Shown piece after piece: positions 8,078 through 16,340 of a stretch of 40,009 bases of DNA. The stretch comes from Bradyrhizobium uaiense (GTDB lineage: Bacteria > Pseudomonadota > Alphaproteobacteria > Rhizobiales > Xanthobacteraceae). The notes under the pieces were generated by a model that was not told where the DNA came from, searched no databases, and saw only the letters and a program-made list of their open reading frames with translations. The stretch spans positions 1 to 40,009 of the forward strand of contig NZ_VKHP01000057.1 in assembly GCF_010811875.1 (NCBI RefSeq), in the 5' to 3' direction. Within the stretch, counting starts at the first letter, position 1; every line of letters begins with the position of its first letter. Made by a program: the position numbers and the translations under genes.

Positions 8078-8684
8078 ATGCTTGCCAGATGCCGGTTCGC
8101 GAGTTGGTTGGTGGAGTTGGGCCGGCCTTGTGTCATACGTGCCGGGGGGCCTGCTTCGCCGAGCCAGCAGGGCCTTGGTGTGCGGTTTGAGAGAGGACCT
8201 GTTTTAATCCGGCTTTTGAGCGGCAATCTGAGGCAAATGCGGGAACCGATTGTGCTCACGATGTCAGTACTTCCGTTGAATCTGGTATCACTGAACGGGT
8301 CGCGAAGTTGGCGATCGTGAATATCGTTCTGCGACGGCTGGCGCGAGGTGCCCCATCGGGTGTGCGACCAAACGAGCGTTCCAGCATACGATCGAGCGTC
8401 TTGTCGGGCTCGTCCAGCAAATGGACGAAATTATCAGTACAATAGAATATCAGTTTTATAGAGACCCTGGGAGTACCAATGCGCGTACGCTGGGAAGCCG
8501 GAATGGATCCCCTACGCCAGGAGCAACGAGCTGCGCATGCGCTTGCGGTTCTGCTAGCCGGTCAAGTCGGGCGGCACCCCTAAGGCTGCGCGTTGGGCTA
8601 AGAGAACGCCGAGCAGAACTCCGACGATTCTTGCAGCACAAGGCACAGCAACACTGCAGAGCCCTTGCGATAGGCGAGCAATGA
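8078..8684. other. intergenic region before the first Rieske gene
   Basis: About 600 bases without a convincing gene. Short open frames here (around 8045-8320 and 8421-8684) have no recognisable family, no good start site and look random. Two GG-N10-GC matches (8468-8482 and 8572-8586) have poor -12 elements and no TGT-N10-ACA partner. Confidence 0.5.
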
Positions 8685-9080
8685 ATGCAAGTAGATGCTA
8701 TTTACGCGATTTGTGGTTTTAACGACATTCCGAGCCGCAAGGCCATGGGATTCCACCTTATGGTCCTCGATCATGACGGCAATCACCGGCCGTGGTCCAT
8801 CGTTGTGGTACGCTGGGGTAAGAAGGTGCTTGGCTATCTCAATAGATGTCCGCACAACGGCGTTGCTTTGGACTGGGAACGAAACGAGTTCCTCGATCCA
8901 GACGGCGTCCGGCTGATGTGCGGCAAACACGGATCCACCTTCGAGCTCGGAACCGGGCTGTGCGTCGATGGTCCGTGCAAGGGCAGAACGCTCACGCCAA
9001 TCGCCTTGACAGTGCTGGATGGCGATATCTGTGTCGTCGGCGTGCGTCTTGTCGAAGACGGTGCGTCCCGGAACGAATGA
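8685..9080 (+). CDS. Rieske [2Fe-2S] ferredoxin-like protein (copy 1)
   Basis: A 131-residue single-domain Rieske protein. The cluster ligands are C55-x-H57 (NRCPHNGV) and C79-x2-H82 (MCGKHGSTF), followed by the conserved GLCVDGPCKG turn. Such small Rieske proteins act as electron carriers or as subunits of oxygenases and nitrite reductase; no oxygenase gene is near. It is clearly paralogous to the second Rieske gene at 19328 (shared NRCPH-x-GV, CG-x-HG, GPC-x-G and a similar C-terminus). Start ATG 8685 has a weak AGG upstream; an overlapping ATG at 8681 is out of frame. A role in electron supply or redox sensing linked to nitrogen fixation is inferred from location only. Confidence 0.88.
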   Translation: MQVDAIYAICGFNDIPSRKAMGFHLMVLDHDGNHRPWSIVVVRWGKKVLGYLNRCPHNGVALDWERNEFLDPDGVRLMCGKHGSTFELGTGLCVDGPCKGRTLTPIALTVLDGDICVVGVRLVEDGASRNE

Positions 9081-9089
9081 CGTCCGCGC

Positions 9090-9680
9090 TCAGACCGGCC
9101 GGTTCTCGTTGCGGTTTTTTACCGGCTCCATCCTCTCCAGCCCGTCTTCATAGGAGATCTCGTCGTAAGGTAGGTCGAGAGCCTTCGCCGCATCGAGGAG
9201 GTAATCAAGCTTGCCGCCCGCATCCAGCTTCTTGAGGTCGTCCTTGTTGAGCCCGACTAGGTCCATCATCTCCTTCCAAACAGTGGATTCATCGCACGGC
9301 AGGACGTGGAAGGTAATGCCACCGAGCTTGATGTGGTACTTCGCCAGCAAATCGACGTTGTTACAGAACAAGAAATAACTGCCGTGGGGGCTTAACGCAC
9401 CATCAAGCACCGCCGCGACATCAGCAAGATAGGCGAAGGAGTGCAGGTAGCCGGCCAGCACCGGAATAGTGCCTTCTCCGTCCTGCGCGACGGTCAGAAC
9501 CTGTTCGATCGAATAGTCCGGCGGTCGCTTCTCGTCCGCGACTTGAGTCTGAAATTTTAGTGCTATGTCGCCGCGAAAGCCAAACCGGCCCGGCTTGGTC
9601 GTTCCGCCCTTGAGTACAGCATTGAGCAGGCGGCCCTCCTTTTCAAGTCGACCGAGTGCGGTGTTCTCGATTGCAGTCAT
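9090..9680 (-). CDS. hypothetical protein on the opposite strand between nif genes
   Basis: A 196-residue protein I cannot assign to a family. I chose ATG at 9680 because GAGGAC lies about 7 nt upstream; a longer form from 9758 would add a Cys/Arg-rich, atypical leader. Visible parts: basic Gly-rich KGGTTKPGRFGFRGDIALKF, a hydrophobic middle (SYFLFCNNVDLLAKYHIKLGG) and a charged C-terminus (RMEPVKNRNENRPV). Two cysteines and no signal peptide or membrane span, so probably cytoplasmic. Its end faces the end of the Rieske gene across 9 bases, and it is divergent from the iscA operon. Composition and codon use resemble genuine genes here. Confidence 0.7.
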   Translation of the reverse strand: MTAIENTALGRLEKEGRLLNAVLKGGTTKPGRFGFRGDIALKFQTQVADEKRPPDYSIEQVLTVAQDGEGTIPVLAGYLHSFAYLADVAAVLDGALSPHGSYFLFCNNVDLLAKYHIKLGGITFHVLPCDESTVWKEMMDLVGLNKDDLKKLDAGGKLDYLLDAAKALDLPYDEISYEDGLERMEPVKNRNENRPV

Positions 9681-9825
9681 TAAATTCGTCCTCGATTTGA
9701 GCTTTTCACCGGCGCGCTGGCCGATGCCAGATGCAATGCAAATAGCTTGCCGCCGCATCCCTAACGACCCCAGCCTTGCCTCGAAACAAAACGAGTATAC
9801 GAGAGGCGATCGTCGCAGGCAGCGT

Positions 9826-9841
9826 TGTCACGAACTCGACA
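9826..9841 (+). promoter_or_regulatory. NifA upstream activator sequence for the iscA-nifS operon
   Basis: TGTCACGAACTCGACA is a perfect TGT-N10-ACA element, 60 bases upstream of the -24/-12 promoter at 9902. Confidence 0.85.
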
Positions 9842-9901
9842 CCGGTCCTGAAGCCGACAGATGCGATCAAAAAAAGTAAGCGGGATCAACCTTGTGCACG
9901 C

Positions 9902-9916
9902 TGGCACATGACTTGC
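9902..9916 (+). promoter_or_regulatory. RpoN (-24/-12) promoter of the iscA-nifS-fixU operon
   Basis: TGGCACATGACTTGC has the invariant GG and GC 10 bases apart and a full TGGCAC/TTGC match. It ends 38 bases before the iscA-like start and pairs with the UAS at 9826. Confidence 0.9.
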
Positions 9917-9954
9917 CATTGTCAGCCAGACCTAAGCTCATGAGAGGGTAATCC

Positions 9955-10275
9955 ATGATCAACCTGACAGATAGCGCAGTGAGTGCCATCAAAGGCGCGA
10001 TGGCATCATCGACGCGCCCGATCGGCGGCTTGCGCATTATGGTCGAAGCAGGCGGCTGCAATGGATTCAAATACAAGATGGGCTTGGCCGAGGTGCCGAC
10101 GCTTGGTGACACCGTGATCGAATGCGGCGGTCTGAAGGTGTTTGTCGAGAGCAAGAGCCATGAGCATCTGGTCGGCACGACCATTGATTTCGTCATGGCG
10201 CCGGAGAGCTCCGGCTTCACCTTTCAAAACCCGAACGCCACCGCGAGCTGCTCTTGCGGCAAATCGTTTAGCTGA
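9955..10275 (+). CDS. iscA: IscA/HesB-type iron-sulfur carrier (nif-linked)
   Basis: A 106-residue A-type Fe-S carrier. It has the three signature cysteines C35 (EAGGCNGFKYKMG), C99 and C101 (SCSCGKSF) that hold a transient cluster for delivery to apo-proteins. It is the first gene after a NifA/RpoN promoter and precedes a NifU-C-terminal-like gene and nifS, so it probably serves as the nitrogenase-dedicated carrier in place of a full NifU. The AGAGGG ribosome binding site lies 7 nt before ATG 9955. The stop TGA (10273-10275) shares its last base with the next start ATG. Confidence 0.95.
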   Translation: MINLTDSAVSAIKGAMASSTRPIGGLRIMVEAGGCNGFKYKMGLAEVPTLGDTVIECGGLKVFVESKSHEHLVGTTIDFVMAPESSGFTFQNPNATASCSCGKSFS

Positions 10276-10580
10276 TGAAGAAGAAACATCGCAGCATGCT
10301 GGCCGAACCGGAACAAGTATGGCAATCGTCGGCCACTCCGCGACAGCCTCGCATTCGCGGCGCAATCGGACAGATGCGATCGGATCTGCATGGCGATTGT
10401 GGCGACTGTCGGCTCATCGGGACCAATAGCCACAGGAACATCATCGGTCTGGCCGGCGCATCCGCGTTCTGTAAACTTCCTAGGCTGACGCTGGGCCGCA
10501 TTCAGACGAGGCTGGTCGACAAGCTCGGCGAATGCGTTCGTCTCGTCCCGATTGCGGCTGTCGGCGAGGCCCTGGATTGA
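10275..10580 (+). CDS. degenerate NifU C-terminal (Nfu-like) domain protein
   Basis: A 101-residue protein. Residues about 27-93 align with the Nfu domain of NifU: IRGAIGQMRSDLHGDCGDCR matches the I-x-x-IRPxLQxDGGDxE region, and LTLGRIQTRLVDKLGECVRL matches the TLkgvQxrLvexlgefvrV helix. The usual cluster-binding A-C-x-x-C is changed: GASAFC keeps only C66, the first Cys being Ser63. Other cysteines are C42 and C45 (GDCGDC) and C87. ATG 10275 overlaps the iscA stop by one base and its own stop overlaps the TTG start of nifS by three bases (TTGA), so it is translated within the operon. It may be a scaffold with altered ligands or a decaying one. The family link is my alignment by eye. Confidence 0.7.
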   Translation: MKKKHRSMLAEPEQVWQSSATPRQPRIRGAIGQMRSDLHGDCGDCRLIGTNSHRNIIGLAGASAFCKLPRLTLGRIQTRLVDKLGECVRLVPIAAVGEALD

Positions 10581-11782
10581 GTGGGACCCAAGTGCCGATT
10601 TACCTCGACAACAATGCAACGACGCGGACCGATCCGTCCGTTGTGCAAGCCATGTTGCCGTTCTTCACCGAGCAATTCGGCAACGCTTCATCCACGCATG
10701 TCTTTGGCGGCGAGGTCGCAGTCGCCTTGAAGCAGGCCCGGCGTAGCTTACGGCGGTTGCTAGGCTGCGCATACGATCATGAGATCGTTTTCACCTCAGG
10801 AGGGACCGAGGCCAACAATGCCGCGATTCTCTCTGCGCTTGCGACCCAGGAGGGCCGCGACGAGATCGTCACCACCTCGGTCGAGCATTCTGCCATTCTT
10901 GCCGTAACGGAGCAATTGGGGGCAAGCGGAGTCAAGACGCATGTCGTACCGGTAGATTCCCGCGGCCGGCTCGATATCGAGGCGTTTCGCAGCGCGCTCG
11001 GGCCACGGACAGCGATTGCTTCCGTTATGTGGGCCAACAACGAGACCGGTACGATATTTCCTGTAGAGTTCCTTGCAGGGTTGACCCATGAGGCGGGCGC
11101 GCTGTTTCACACCGATGCGGTCCAGGCCGTCGGCAAGATGCGCGTAGACCTTAAGGACAGTGCGATCGACATGCTGTCGCTATCCGCGCACAAACTGCAT
11201 GGACCCAAAGGCATCGGCGCGCTATATCTGCGCAAGGGGACAAGTTTCCGACCGCTGATCTGGGGCGGATCACAGGAACGACGGCGCCGCGGCGGAACGG
11301 AGAATATTCCCGCAATCGTCGGCCTTGGAAAGGCTGCAGAGCTTGCGGCGGAGCGGCTCGAAGCTGAGCGCGTTCGCATTGCTGCGTTGCGCGACCGCCT
11401 CGAGCAGGGAATACTGCACATTGGCGAGTGTATGGCGCTCGGCGATATCAGCAACCGGCTAGCGAACACGACCAATATTGCCTTCGACCATCTCGAAGGC
11501 GAAGCGATCGCCCACCATCTCAATCGGGCCGGCATTGCTGTGTCGCTCGGATCAGCCTGCAACGCGGGCTCAATGGAGCCATCGCATGTCTTGCAGGCCA
11601 TGCGGGTGCCGGCGTGGAGCATGCGCGGTGCGGTGCGCTTCTCGCTATCGCGAGAAACCTCATTCGCGGAGGTCGACGAGGTCGTGTGCGCCGTGTCTGA
11701 CATCGTGGCTCGCCTGCGCGCCACTTCGCGGGAGTCGGCCCGCTTGGCCAGCCATGGTTCACAGTCAAGGAGTTCAACGTGA
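10577..11782 (+). CDS. nifS: NifS, cysteine desulfurase
   Basis: A 401-residue PLP-dependent cysteine desulfurase that supplies sulfur for nitrogenase Fe-S clusters. Visible are IYLDNNATT near the N-terminus, the PLP-phosphate loop SGGTEANNAAI, the Schiff-base lysine in LSLSAHKLHGPKG (about K206) and the catalytic cysteine in SLGSACNAGS (about C328). I chose TTG 10577, which overlaps the preceding stop as TTGA and has GCGAGG about 9 nt upstream; the frame extends to 10532, and GTG 10592 is another option. The stop overlaps the GTG start of fixU. It lies third in the NifA-controlled operon. Confidence 0.95.
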   Translation: MSGTQVPIYLDNNATTRTDPSVVQAMLPFFTEQFGNASSTHVFGGEVAVALKQARRSLRRLLGCAYDHEIVFTSGGTEANNAAILSALATQEGRDEIVTTSVEHSAILAVTEQLGASGVKTHVVPVDSRGRLDIEAFRSALGPRTAIASVMWANNETGTIFPVEFLAGLTHEAGALFHTDAVQAVGKMRVDLKDSAIDMLSLSAHKLHGPKGIGALYLRKGTSFRPLIWGGSQERRRRGGTENIPAIVGLGKAAELAAERLEAERVRIAALRDRLEQGILHIGECMALGDISNRLANTTNIAFDHLEGEAIAHHLNRAGIAVSLGSACNAGSMEPSHVLQAMRVPAWSMRGAVRFSLSRETSFAEVDEVVCAVSDIVARLRATSRESARLASHGSQSRSST

Positions 11783-12003
11783 AAATCATGATCCGCCGGT
11801 CTCCGGACGCGGGCCTGTCGATCTACGTACCAAAGAAAGATCTCGAAGAGCCGATCGTCGAGTCCGAATATGAGACCCTCTGGGGCGGGTGGATCAAAAT
11901 AGCCAATGGCTGGGTACTCGATTTGCCTAAGATGGCGAGCGATACAAAATTACCGATCACAATCGACGCTAAAAAGCGGAGCGCGGACGGAGAGGGTCCG
12001 TGA
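11779..12003 (+). CDS. fixU: NifT/FixU family protein
   Basis: A 74-residue NifT/FixU protein (VKIMIRRSPDAGLSIYVPKK, then E-x-LWGGWIKIANGWVLDLP). The function is unknown; the gene is nearly always within nif operons and mutants elsewhere show little effect. GTG 11779 follows AAGGAG by 6 nt and overlaps the nifS stop (GTGA). The stop in turn overlaps the GTG start of the SIR2-like gene, so translation is probably coupled along the operon. Confidence 0.92.
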   Translation: MKIMIRRSPDAGLSIYVPKKDLEEPIVESEYETLWGGWIKIANGWVLDLPKMASDTKLPITIDAKKRSADGEGP

Positions 12004-12863
12004 AGGGGCCTGGGCGGATCGACTTTGTCGATGCAGCCGATGCCAAGACCATTCTCGCGGACATCGCTGCCGGGTTAAGGGCTGCGCGCGTGGTGCCCTA
12101 TCTCGGGCCTGGCCTCACCGGACTGTCCAGATCCGATGTGCCGGCCACGCCCGAGGCGCTGGCCGACTTCTTCGCCAGCAAGATTGCGCTGCCTCGGCGG
12201 ACCAAAGGCAATGCGTGGGCGTCGGCGCAGCATATCGAGGTCAGCAAACATCGCTCTACGCTGACGACATTGATGGTGCAGGCCTTCGCTCGATCAGCGG
12301 AGCCGACGCCGTTACATCATCATTTCGCGTCCCTGTCGCCGGCCGTCATCGTCGATGCATGGTACGATGGGGCGATGCGCGCCGCGCTGGGCAAGCGCGA
12401 GGGATGGGGTGAAGTGCAGGGTATTACCCGTGCCGGCATTGGCGAGAATCGTTGGTATCGCTTCTATGATTCCTCTGGCCAAGAGGTCGACAGTGCCGTG
12501 GCCGGCAGCTGGGCGACGGTGCTCTATAAGCCGCATGGCAGCGTACACCCGGCCAACAACTTCCTGATCTCCGATGCTGACTATGTCGAGGCCTTGACCG
12601 AGATCGACATTCAGACGCCAATTCCGGACATCATCAAGGAAAGGCGGAGCGGACGGACCTTTCTCTTCATCGGCTGTCGCTTTAACGACCAGCTGTTGCG
12701 CAGCTATGCGCGGCAGATTATCAAGCGCTCGGCTGGCGCCCACTATGCGATCGTCGATCCGGATACGCTGTCGCGCAACGAGTTCCGTTTTCTACTCGAA
12801 CAAGGTCTGGCGCCGCTTGCGATTCGGCTCCCTTGCGCGGTTGAGATACTGCTCACCCGTTAG
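12000..12863 (+). CDS. SIR2-like domain protein within the nif operon
   Basis: A 287-residue protein with features of the SIR2-like fold (SIR2_2 group, NAD-related). These are a nucleotide-loop-like VVPYLGPGLTGL (residues 31-42, in place of the usual GAGxS), the HG motif in LYKPHGSVHP with H179 at the position of the SIR2 catalytic His, a DADYVEAL segment and a C-terminal RTFLFIGCRFNDQLLRSYAR strand-helix. No membrane span is seen. GTG 12000 overlaps the fixU stop (GTGA) with AGAGGG upstream, so it is the last cistron of iscA-nfu-nifS-fixU. SIR2-like domains are better known from NAD-cleaving phage defence; a role in redox or NAD sensing for nitrogenase is inference. The changed loop may mean altered or lost catalysis. 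Confidence 0.75.
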   Translation: MKGPGRIDFVDAADAKTILADIAAGLRAARVVPYLGPGLTGLSRSDVPATPEALADFFASKIALPRRTKGNAWASAQHIEVSKHRSTLTTLMVQAFARSAEPTPLHHHFASLSPAVIVDAWYDGAMRAALGKREGWGEVQGITRAGIGENRWYRFYDSSGQEVDSAVAGSWATVLYKPHGSVHPANNFLISDADYVEALTEIDIQTPIPDIIKERRSGRTFLFIGCRFNDQLLRSYARQIIKRSAGAHYAIVDPDTLSRNEFRFLLEQGLAPLAIRLPCAVEILLTR

Positions 12864-13017
12864 ATGTGTGAAGCTCGATAGCCCAACTGGTATCGCCAGT
12901 TGTGAGATGGCGCGATGCACGAAACGCCCGCTCAGATGAAGCCGGGTGTTGCGCGCGCTTTGGCACCATCATTGATGCGCCAGCCCGCAGAGTTCTGAGT
13001 GAGGATGAGGACGTATC

Positions 13018-13033
13018 TGTCGCGTTCTTAACA
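13018..13033 (+). promoter_or_regulatory. NifA upstream activator sequence for nifB
   Basis: TGTCGCGTTCTTAACA is a perfect TGT-N10-ACA element, 88 bases upstream of the -24/-12 promoter at 13122. Confidence 0.87.
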
Positions 13034-13121
13034 AGCGTATCATTGCCGCTCTTACATGTCTCAACGTCGGTCGGGCCCGATAACGCTATGACATGCTGAC
13101 CAAATATCGTCTTCTGCGCCG

Positions 13122-13136
13122 TGGCATGTGAGTTGC
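13122..13136 (+). promoter_or_regulatory. RpoN (-24/-12) promoter of nifB
   Basis: TGGCATGTGAGTTGC has GG and GC 10 bases apart and a full TTGC -12 element. It ends 69 bases before the chosen nifB start. Confidence 0.9.
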
Positions 13137-13205
13137 TACGCCTCGTCTTGAGGCTCGCTCACGGATGGTCCTGGGAAGCCAATGTGCCTGCGGGGAAGAA
13201 AGAGA

Positions 13206-14765
13206 ATGAATGCGATCGTGGGGAGCGGAGGATACGCCAAAGCTGCGCTGGATAACGGCACGATGATGCAGTCTGCCGCCGAGCATAAGGGCTGTCGCAC
13301 CGCAGCCAAGACCGCCCAGGCAGGCTGCGGGTCACAGACAAGCCAAGGCGATCTGCCGAGCGAAATCTGGGAAAAGGTAAAGAACCATCCCTGCTACAGC
13401 GAAGAAGCGCATCATCATTACGCCCGCATGCATGTGGCGGTCGCGCCAGCCTGTAACATCCAGTGCAATTACTGCAATCGCAAATATGACTGCGCCAATG
13501 AATCTCGCCCGGGCGTGGTGAGCGAAAAGCTTACCCCCGAGCAGGCGGTGAGAAAAGTGCTCGTGGTCGCGACCACCATTCCACAGATGACCGTGCTCGG
13601 CATCGCTGGTCCCGGCGATGCTCTCGCCAATCCAGAAAAGACGTTCAAGACATTCGAACTGGTCGCCAAGGCGGCGCCCGACATCAAGCTGTGTCTGTCG
13701 ACCAACGGACTGGCTCTGCCGGACCATGTTGACACGATCGTCAGGTCCAAGATCGACCACGTCACCATCACTATCAACACGATCGATCCCGAAATCGGCG
13801 CCAAGATCTATCGCTGGATCTTCTTCAACCATAAACGCTACACCGGCATCGACGCGGCGAGGATACTCACCGACCGTCAGCTGCAAGGCCTGGAGATGCT
13901 TAGCGAACGGGGTATCCTGTGCAAGGTTAACTCGGTGATGATCCCCCACATTAACGATCAGCACCTGGTCGAGGTCAACAAGGCGGTGAAGGCGCGCGGT
14001 GCCTTCCTTCACAATATCATGCCGCTGATCTCCGCGCCTGAGCACGGCACAGTGTTTGGCCTAAACGGTCAATGCGGGCCGACGGCGCAGGAATTGAAGA
14101 CGCTGCAAGATGCTTGTGAAGGGAAGATGAACATGATGCGGCATTGTCGCCAGTGCCGCGCTGATGCTGTCGGACTGATCGGAGAGGATCGTAGCGCAGA
14201 GTTCAGTACCGATCAGATCATGAAAATGGACGTCAAATATGACCTTGCTACGCGCAAGGCTTATCAAGACAGGGTAGAGGACGAGCGGGCCGCCAGCGTC
14301 GTGGCCCACCAACAAGAGCTTACACAGTTCGCCGCCGAGACGAGCGCGATCACGGTTCTGGTGGCGGTCGCAACCAAGGGCTCGGGACTCATCAACGAGC
14401 ACTTTGGGCATGCAAAGGAATTCCAAGTATATGAACTTTCTACATCCGGCGCCAAATTCATCGGTCACCGTCGCGTCGACGTCTACTGCCAGGACGGTTA
14501 TGGCGAGGAGGACAGGCTTTCGACCATCATTCGTGGCATCCATGACTGCCATGCGGTGTTCGTGGCCAAGATCGGTGGCTGCCCAAAAAGCAACCTGATC
14601 AAGGCCGGGATCGAGCCAGTCGATCAATACGCGCATGAGTTCATCGAGAAGTCGACGATCGCCTGGTTCAGGTCCTATCTAGACAAGGTCAAGAGCGGCG
14701 ATGTCCAGCACGAGGAGCGCGGCGACGCCGCGATCCGCCAGGGAGCTCTGATCTCCGCGGCGTAG
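13206..14765 (+). CDS. nifB: NifB, FeMo-cofactor precursor (NifB-co) synthase
   Basis: A 519-residue radical SAM enzyme that fuses two [4Fe-4S] clusters and inserts a carbide and sulfur to make NifB-co, which NifX carries to NifEN. The SAM-cluster motif is CNIQCNYCNRKYDC, followed by the GIAGPGDALANPEKTF and LCLSTNGLALP motifs and a Cys pair in MRHCRQCRADAVG. A NifX-like domain forms the C-terminus (from about ITVLVAVATKGSGLINEHFG to STIAWFRSYLDKV). ATG 13206 is chosen; ATG 13182 in frame is an alternative with GGGAAG upstream. It has its own NifA/RpoN promoter and is followed after 9 bases by frxA. Confidence 0.97.
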   Translation: MNAIVGSGGYAKAALDNGTMMQSAAEHKGCRTAAKTAQAGCGSQTSQGDLPSEIWEKVKNHPCYSEEAHHHYARMHVAVAPACNIQCNYCNRKYDCANESRPGVVSEKLTPEQAVRKVLVVATTIPQMTVLGIAGPGDALANPEKTFKTFELVAKAAPDIKLCLSTNGLALPDHVDTIVRSKIDHVTITINTIDPEIGAKIYRWIFFNHKRYTGIDAARILTDRQLQGLEMLSERGILCKVNSVMIPHINDQHLVEVNKAVKARGAFLHNIMPLISAPEHGTVFGLNGQCGPTAQELKTLQDACEGKMNMMRHCRQCRADAVGLIGEDRSAEFSTDQIMKMDVKYDLATRKAYQDRVEDERAASVVAHQQELTQFAAETSAITVLVAVATKGSGLINEHFGHAKEFQVYELSTSGAKFIGHRRVDVYCQDGYGEEDRLSTIIRGIHDCHAVFVAKIGGCPKSNLIKAGIEPVDQYAHEFIEKSTIAWFRSYLDKVKSGDVQHEERGDAAIRQGALISAA

Positions 14766-14774
14766 GGGGGGTAT

Positions 14775-14999
14775 ATGCCATTCAAGATCATCGCCTCTCA
14801 GTGTACCAGCTGCTCAGCTTGCGAACCCTTATGCCCGAACGTTGCCATCTCGGAAAAGGGAGGAAGCTTTGTCATCGAAGCGACGAAATGCACCGAATGT
14901 GTTGGCCATTTCGACGAGCCGCAATGTGCCGCGGCCTGTCCGGTCGACAATACCTGCGTAATTGACACCTCCTTGCCCCGCTATCAGGCGCCAGCTTAG
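14775..14999 (+). CDS. frxA: 2x[4Fe-4S] ferredoxin downstream of nifB
   Basis: A 74-residue bacterial-type ferredoxin (FdxN/FrxA). The first motif is C10-x2-C13-x2-C16-x3-C20-P. The second is C39-x2-C42-x8-C51-x3-C55-P, with the longer spacing typical of this nif-linked group. It probably supplies electrons for NifB-co synthesis; FdxN is required for this step in Azotobacter. ATG 14775 follows a run of seven G residues that serves as ribosome binding site. It shares the nifB promoter and is the last gene before a 1.3-kb decayed region. Confidence 0.95.
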   Translation: MPFKIIASQCTSCSACEPLCPNVAISEKGGSFVIEATKCTECVGHFDEPQCAAACPVDNTCVIDTSLPRYQAPA

Positions 15000-15012
15000 G
15001 ACGCGAGCTTCC

Positions 15013-16260
15013 ATGAACGGCATGCCAAGAGCTGGGGCTGAAAAATTTGCAAACTTCGTGCGGCGTGTTTTCAACACCGCAGGTCTCGACCTTCGCGTCT
15101 CCCCTCGCGAAGGCGGCTGCTCCGGATGTCCCTGCGATCGTTTTGCTGCTCGCCGGCAGCGGAGCGTTGGCAGGCATTTCATTCGGCGCGGCAGGCCAAA
15201 AACGCCTCTCAGCTCCGAGCGTAGGCTTCTGGGCCGCGCCATTATCGTTGATGTGACTGACGAGGTCACGCTGATCGGCGCATGCCCAGCGGGATCAGCC
15301 TTACCGAGCCGCAACATCGCGGAATGCGCCGGGCGAGCGAAGCTGCCGATGACCTTCGAGGCAGCAGCCAAGTCGCCATCTGCCGGTCAGGGAGCGCTGA
15401 TCGCGCGTACTTTGTTCGGCGAAGCCCCGGGCCAAGACCGGTGGACGGTTAACGCGACTGATGCTGCTCTTGATCACGCCGATATCATCATGCCGCGGTT
15501 GCATCCCTCCAGGTTGAAGGACTTCACCGGCCTCCCGATATGGGCCGGCAATCTGGAAGGAGGGGCGAGGCCGCGACGAAGCTACTCGAACTCGAACCGG
15601 CTGACACGATCGGTGTCGAATCGTTCGCGGACATCCTTTAGCGGAGCAGCCAATCCGATGATCGACCACATTGGCAACGCAGCCCCGGGGCATCACTCCA
15701 ATTGCGGTGCCTGCGCTCGTCCGTCGCGGAAGAAGGGCTGCCGGCGTTCAGCTATTTGCGCAAATGATCGTGCCGGCAACGTCTCCAGCACTTCTCCTAG
15801 CGGAATCCCGCGCTCAGCAACGGCGGCGCTTGGCGCGCAGACGTCGAGGTCCGAGCGATCGTGTCCACGCAGGCTAATGCCGTTGTCTTATCGTCGATGC
15901 TTGACGGCTATAGAAGCCTCGTCGCCCAAGCCGGAAGATCGTTTCATACCGGGAAATGATGCCGATGCTGACCGACAAGGAGCTGGCGACGCCCTCGCGC
16001 GCCACTTCGCCGCGCAGCTCCGCAATCAATCGGTCTGCGCTGAGGACGTCCAGTTCCGCCACATCGTACCGCGTCGCGCTGCCGTTGCGGGGCTACTTGG
16101 TGTAGCTGCGGGCCGATACGCTAGAGCGCGGCTAGATATCGCAGAACGGCTGTCACTCGGAGCACGAACTGCCCTACAGCGACCTACTGGTCAGCACGTC
16201 GACACGAACTGGCGAACCGCATTGCGGTGGGCGAATCGGCTGAGTGCGGCGAGGGATGAG
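15013..16260 (+). pseudogene. decayed coding region between frxA and nifZ
   Basis: A long open frame (14962-16344) crosses this region, but no single frame reads as a protein throughout. Coding-like pieces sit in different frames: PAIVLLLAGSGALAGISFG near 15140-15200; an Ala/Asp-rich piece with TDAALDHADIIMPRLHPSRL near 15240-15560; then, after a frame change near 15570, ATKLLELEPADTIGVESF to a stop near 15643; and EVRAIVSTQANAVVLSSMLD near 15845-15960. This pattern suggests one or two former genes broken by frameshifts. I do not recognise the families. No transposase is seen. Confidence 0.45.
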
Positions 16261-16340
16261 CACAATTGTGAAGGATGTCTCCTGGTCGGACCGGCAGCAC
16301 CCCTGATGTCTACCAGCCAACGATGCATGAGGAGCGCTAC

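Larger units (their letters stand above)
12864..13205. other. intergenic region with the nifB control elements
   Basis: A 342-base stretch without genes. It holds a NifA upstream element (13018-13033) and an RpoN promoter (13122-13136), listed separately. Confidence 0.7.

Noticed and set aside
8468..8586. Two possible -24/-12 sites before the first Rieske gene
   Set aside because: GG-N10-GC spacing is met at 8468-8482 and 8572-8586, but the -12 elements (ATGC, AGGC) are poor and no UAS is near.
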